Source of the DNA: Peptococcaceae bacterium UBA4068
GTDB taxonomy: Bacteria > Bacillota > Dehalobacteriia > UBA4068
Assembly (NCBI GenBank): GCA_002382665.1
Contig: DFZA01000009.1
Span: forward strand, 310,001 to 374,000
Length of the DNA stretch: 64,000 nt
Direction: 5' to 3'
Below the pieces are notes generated by a model. That model saw nothing but the letters and a program-made list of their open reading frames with translations, searched no databases and had not been told where the DNA came from. Position numbers and translations under genes: made by a program. Of this stretch, positions 61,866-64,000 are shown piece by piece (the stretch's first letter is position 1; each line of letters starts with the position of its first letter).

Positions 61866-62783
61866 ATGAAAATTAAGGTCATAGTTAACCCTTTGGCGGG
61901 ACGAAAAACAGTCCAGCCGGAGCTGGAAAAAATCATCGGTCATTTATTAATTGAAGGTACCGCCTCAGAAATTTCTGTATTGCGCAGCATTGTCCACTCA
62001 GAAACCCGTAGCGAAGCCCGCACATTAAAACCAAACGAATATGATTTGGTAATCGCCTGCGGCGGCGACGGTACGATCAACGCTGTTGTTAACGGCTTAG
62101 TTGAAAGCGGTTGCAACATACCTTTGGCGATATTGCCGGCTGGTACCGCCAATGATTTTGCCTATTCGCTTAAATTACCTACCGAAATGGAAAAATTCTG
62201 TGCGATGGTTGAACAGTTTAATACCAGTTATATTGACTTAGGGCAAGCTAACGGAAACTATTTCGTTAACGTCGCCGCTTTTGGCCTTTTTACATCCGTA
62301 GCATATAATACGCCTAGTGATGAAAAAAATTCTCTGGGTAAACTGGCCTATTTCTTCCAGGGCATTCGCGAACTGCCTAATCAATTATTAAACAGCATTC
62401 CAACAGAAATTGACAGTAAAGAAAAACATTTAAAAGGGCCGGTAACAATTTGTATTGTTGCCAATACAGCCAGTGTCGGCGGCATGCGTAACTTAATGCC
62501 AAAGGCAAAATCAAATGACGGACTGCTTGACGTACTTGTAGCCCGTATACCTGATATTAATACGGCGGTTATGTTCTTTAATACGATCTTTAATAACGAA
62601 GGAGAAAAACTTGATTTACGAAAGAACAGACTTCTAACTTATTTCCAAACAAAACACTTATGCTGCACCACCACAGCAGATAAACCGATTGAACTCGACT
62701 TGGATGGCGAGTATTTCGGTGATCTGCCTGTGGAAATCGGCGTCAGAGAATCGGCAATTCAACTATTGGTACCTGAAGAATAA
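61866..62783 (+). CDS. Diacylglycerol kinase-family lipid kinase (YegS/DgkB-like)
   Basis: Lipid kinase of the DAGK catalytic family, phosphorylating diacylglycerol or a related lipid at the membrane face. The 305-residue protein starts KIKVIVNPLAGR, has the ATP-site CGGDGTINAVVNGL (residues about 59-72), PAGTANDFAYSL and the C-terminal LDLDGEYFGDLPVEI. GGAGAA precedes the ATG at 61866, and the gene starts 42 bases after thrS, so read-through from thrS is likely. DgkB in Bacillus recycles diacylglycerol from lipoteichoic acid synthesis; the exact substrate here is unproven. Confidence 0.88.
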   Translation: MKIKVIVNPLAGRKTVQPELEKIIGHLLIEGTASEISVLRSIVHSETRSEARTLKPNEYDLVIACGGDGTINAVVNGLVESGCNIPLAILPAGTANDFAYSLKLPTEMEKFCAMVEQFNTSYIDLGQANGNYFVNVAAFGLFTSVAYNTPSDEKNSLGKLAYFFQGIRELPNQLLNSIPTEIDSKEKHLKGPVTICIVANTASVGGMRNLMPKAKSNDGLLDVLVARIPDINTAVMFFNTIFNNEGEKLDLRKNRLLTYFQTKHLCCTTTADKPIELDLDGEYFGDLPVEIGVRESAIQLLVPEE

Positions 62784-62798
62784 ACAGCATATAGCATG

Positions 62799-63020
62799 CT
62801 ACATTAATTGACTATTGGGCAGCCTATCAATCAAATCTCCATCCGGTAACTCAATTTCCAGTACCCAAAATAATGCTTCGATCTTATCTACAAGCGAAAA
62901 TATTAACAGTGTCAAATCGGGATCAGCCAAATCGCCCAAAGCGGCTTTTTCGGCGATCGCCAACGCCAGCTCCCGCTTATACTCTTCGAGCTTTTGCCCT
63001 ACTTCACGGCTGCTGCGCAT
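62799..63020 (-). CDS. Small helical hypothetical protein
   Basis: 73 residues starting MRSSREVGQKLEEYKREL, mostly predicted alpha-helix with an acidic C-terminal part (LEIELPDGDLIDRLP). GAGGAGGGA lies in front of the ATG at 63020, a good ribosome site. I do not recognise the family. It is convergent with the lipid kinase gene and divergent from rpmB. Overlapping frames on the + strand lack ribosome sites. Confidence 0.5.
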   Translation of the reverse strand: MRSSREVGQKLEEYKRELALAIAEKAALGDLADPDLTLLIFSLVDKIEALFWVLEIELPDGDLIDRLPNSQLM

Positions 63021-63098
63021 GGCATTCCCTCCTCACGATCAGTGTCTACTTCAAGATATACAGCAGACAAGTAATCGGTGACAAAAAATAAAAAAACC

Positions 63099-63127
63099 TT
63101 GCCAAGCGGTAATATTTTTGATAGAAT
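63099..63127 (+). promoter_or_regulatory. Promoter for rpmB
   Basis: TTGCCA (63099-63104), 17 bases, TAGAAT (63122-63127), about 65 bases upstream of rpmB. Confidence 0.65.
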
Positions 63128-63191
63128 ATTTTAGTGTTCAATTTGAGTAATTTAACGGCATACGCCGTATACGCATAAGGAGGTTATTATA

Positions 63192-63377
63192 ATGGCTAAA
63201 TGTGAGATCTGTGGCAAGAGCGTTCAATCCGGGATGAACGTCAGCCATTCCCATATCCGTACCAAAAGAACATGGAAGCCCAATCTGCAAACGGTGCGTG
63301 CCATAGTTGACGGTACTCCGAAAAAGGTTACTGTCTGCACTCGCTGCCTGCGTTCAGGCAAAGTCAATCGTGCTTAA
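63192..63377 (+). CDS. rpmB: Ribosomal protein L28 (zinc-ribbon type)
   Basis: Structural protein of the large ribosomal subunit, 61 residues. It starts MAKCEICGKSVQSG and later has CTRCLRSGKV, so two CxxC pairs are present and can bind zinc (the C+ form). The central NVSHSHIRTKRTWKPNLQ is characteristic. AAGGAGG precedes the ATG. It is monocistronic with its own promoter and terminator. The neighbouring asp23-fakA order is the usual Bacillota arrangement. Confidence 0.97.
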   Translation: MAKCEICGKSVQSGMNVSHSHIRTKRTWKPNLQTVRAIVDGTPKKVTVCTRCLRSGKVNRA

Positions 63378-63401
63378 TATTTGTTCATGAAAATTCTTTT
63401 A

Positions 63402-63432
63402 ACAGGGGCGCTGCATGCCGCCCCTGTTTTTG
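63402..63432 (+). terminator. Intrinsic terminator after rpmB
   Basis: Perfect 10-bp arms AACAGGGGCG/CGCCCCTGTT (63402-63411 and 63420-63429) with an 8-base loop and a T-run. Confidence 0.92.
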
Positions 63433-63455
63433 ATACCCATAAACTTGTCAGATAT

Positions 63456-63484
63456 TGACTTTATAAGGCAATTCACTTATAATA
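63456..63484 (+). promoter_or_regulatory. Promoter for asp23-fakA
   Basis: TTGACT (63456-63461), 17 bases, TATAAT (63479-63484), about 90 bases upstream of the Asp23-family gene. Confidence 0.8.
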
Positions 63485-63575
63485 TAGTCACTTTTTGCGA
63501 CGGATAAATATTGGCTTTTAAGCCAACATAGGTTATAATATTAGAAACATACATATTGGGAAGGAGGTCGAGTTA

Positions 63576-63935
63576 ATGGGCAAAGAAATTCAAGGCCGCT
63601 GGGGCGTAATCACGATCAGTCGCGAGGTTATAGCAACTTTGGCCGGTATTGCCGCCATAGAGTGTTTTGGTATTGTAGGTATGGTTTCTTCCCGTTTTAT
63701 TAGCGATGGCATTAGCGAGCTTTTGGGGCGCGAGGCGCTTTCCAAAGGCGTTGAGGTAATATTTAAGGGTGATCGGTTACTAATTAAAGTTAATATCGTA
63801 GTCGGCTACGGAACCCGTATCTCGACGATCGCCCAAAATGTTATGGAGCAAGTAAAATACACGGTGGAAAAGTACACCGGATTAAAAGTCGACAACGTTG
63901 AAGTCAATATCCAAGGCGTACGCGTAGTCGATTAA
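63576..63935 (+). CDS. Asp23/Gls24 family protein (YloU-like)
   Basis: Small 119-residue protein of the Asp23/Gls24 envelope-stress family, in Bacillus called YloU. The pattern starts GVITISREVIATLAGIAAIECFGIVGMV and ends VEVNIQGVRVV. No signal peptide is present. AAGGAGG precedes the ATG at 63576. It comes just before a fakA-like gene, the same order as yloU-yloV. Confidence 0.93.
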   Translation: MGKEIQGRWGVITISREVIATLAGIAAIECFGIVGMVSSRFISDGISELLGREALSKGVEVIFKGDRLLIKVNIVVGYGTRISTIAQNVMEQVKYTVEKYTGLKVDNVEVNIQGVRVVD

Positions 63936-63947
63936 GGAGGAAAACAA

Positions 63948-64000
63948 TGACGGCGTCTATGAAAGAAATGGACGCGGCCACCCTAAAACAGTTTTTTGAA
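63948..64000 (+). CDS. Start of a DAK-domain protein (FakA/YloV-like), cut by window edge
   Basis: Only 17 full codons are visible, MTASMKEMDAATLKQFF, behind an AAGGAGG site that starts within the asp23 stop region. Fatty-acid kinase FakA (YloV) regularly follows YloU and begins with a similar short segment before the phosphatase/kinase domain. The assignment relies mainly on position. Confidence 0.6.

Noticed and set aside
1..64000. rRNA, tRNA, prophage or complete IS elements
   Set aside because: No rRNA or tRNA sequence, integrase, phage structural gene or intact transposase was recognised in the window.

Overview
This window looks like chromosomal DNA of an anaerobic, spore-forming (or recently spore-forming) Bacillota (Firmicutes) species of moderate G+C content. 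Evidence is the Bacillota-type housekeeping gene content (RNase J, TepA/YlzJ, a RodZ-like HTH protein beside FtsK/SpoIIIE, Asp23 followed by a FakA-type start, T-box and TPP leaders, an AhrC-type ARG box, strong AGGAGG ribosome sites). Sporulation-linked genes are dipicolinate synthase dpaAB next to asd/dapA, a CwlD-like amidase, a PdaB-like deacetylase and a YtxC-like protein. Anaerobic metabolism is suggested by an aldehyde:ferredoxin oxidoreductase with molybdopterin genes, a biotin-less oxaloacetate decarboxylase-type carboxyltransferase and GTP-type PEP carboxykinase. The exact genus cannot be settled from the sequence alone. No rRNA, tRNA, CRISPR array or phage was seen.

Layout. 1-10154: mreB (cut by the window edge), maf, folC, valS, a small membrane protein, a DMT exporter on the + strand, ysxC and lon. 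10404-20838: luxS (+), then a minus-strand block of lipoprotein, pncC, pgsA, rimO, rodZ-like, ftsK, then uppP, ylzJ-tepA and RNase J. 21085-31444: an accessory-looking minus-strand module of two ECF S components, two paralogous class-V aminotransferases resembling pyridoxamine-pyruvate transaminase, EcfA/EcfA'/EcfT, an AOR-family tungsten/molybdenum enzyme and a MoaD/ThiS-like carrier, separated by unusually long AT-rich gaps full of hairpins. 31717-31877: remnant of an IS3-type transposase. 31932-40369: dapA, asd, dpaB, dpaA, dgt, a tandem HTH protein, a transglutaminase/S-layer protein and an oxaloacetate decarboxylase alpha-like protein. 40538-49048: coaD, family-4 UDG and the complete argCJBD-F-G arginine run under a promoter covered by an ARG box. 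49148-55100: cwlD, MOSC-MogA fusion, moaC, mobB, small unknowns and pckG. 55310-58042: thiXYZ behind a TPP riboswitch. 58046-64000: pdaB-like, ytxC-like, T-box-controlled thrS, a lipid kinase, rpmB, asp23 and the first codons of a fakA-like gene.

How the genes may work together. The most interesting region is 21085-31444: an ECF transporter imports a small amine or vitamin-like compound, a PPAT-like transaminase converts the amine to an aldehyde, and the AOR oxidises the aldehyde with ferredoxin as acceptor. The MOSC-MogA, MoaC and MobB genes at 50060-51974 would help make the pterin cofactor for that enzyme. If the substrate is pyridoxamine this would be an anaerobic vitamin B6 oxidation route; this is inference.

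A second novelty is a family of four ~125-150 bp structured intergenic repeats (near 35611, 41985, 43431 and 49932). All sit just behind a stop codon in the same orientation. They share their ends but carry two different cores. One arm shows a compensatory base change. A separate cluster of nested inverted repeats at 41826-41926 can fold as a four-way junction.

Stretches over 300 bases without a gene are 26048-26404, 27590-28004, 29190-29935, 30497-30892, 31445-31931, 41648-42167 and 59526-59919. Their contents are listed as individual features; 26069-26356 and 29247-29753 hold nothing I recognise.
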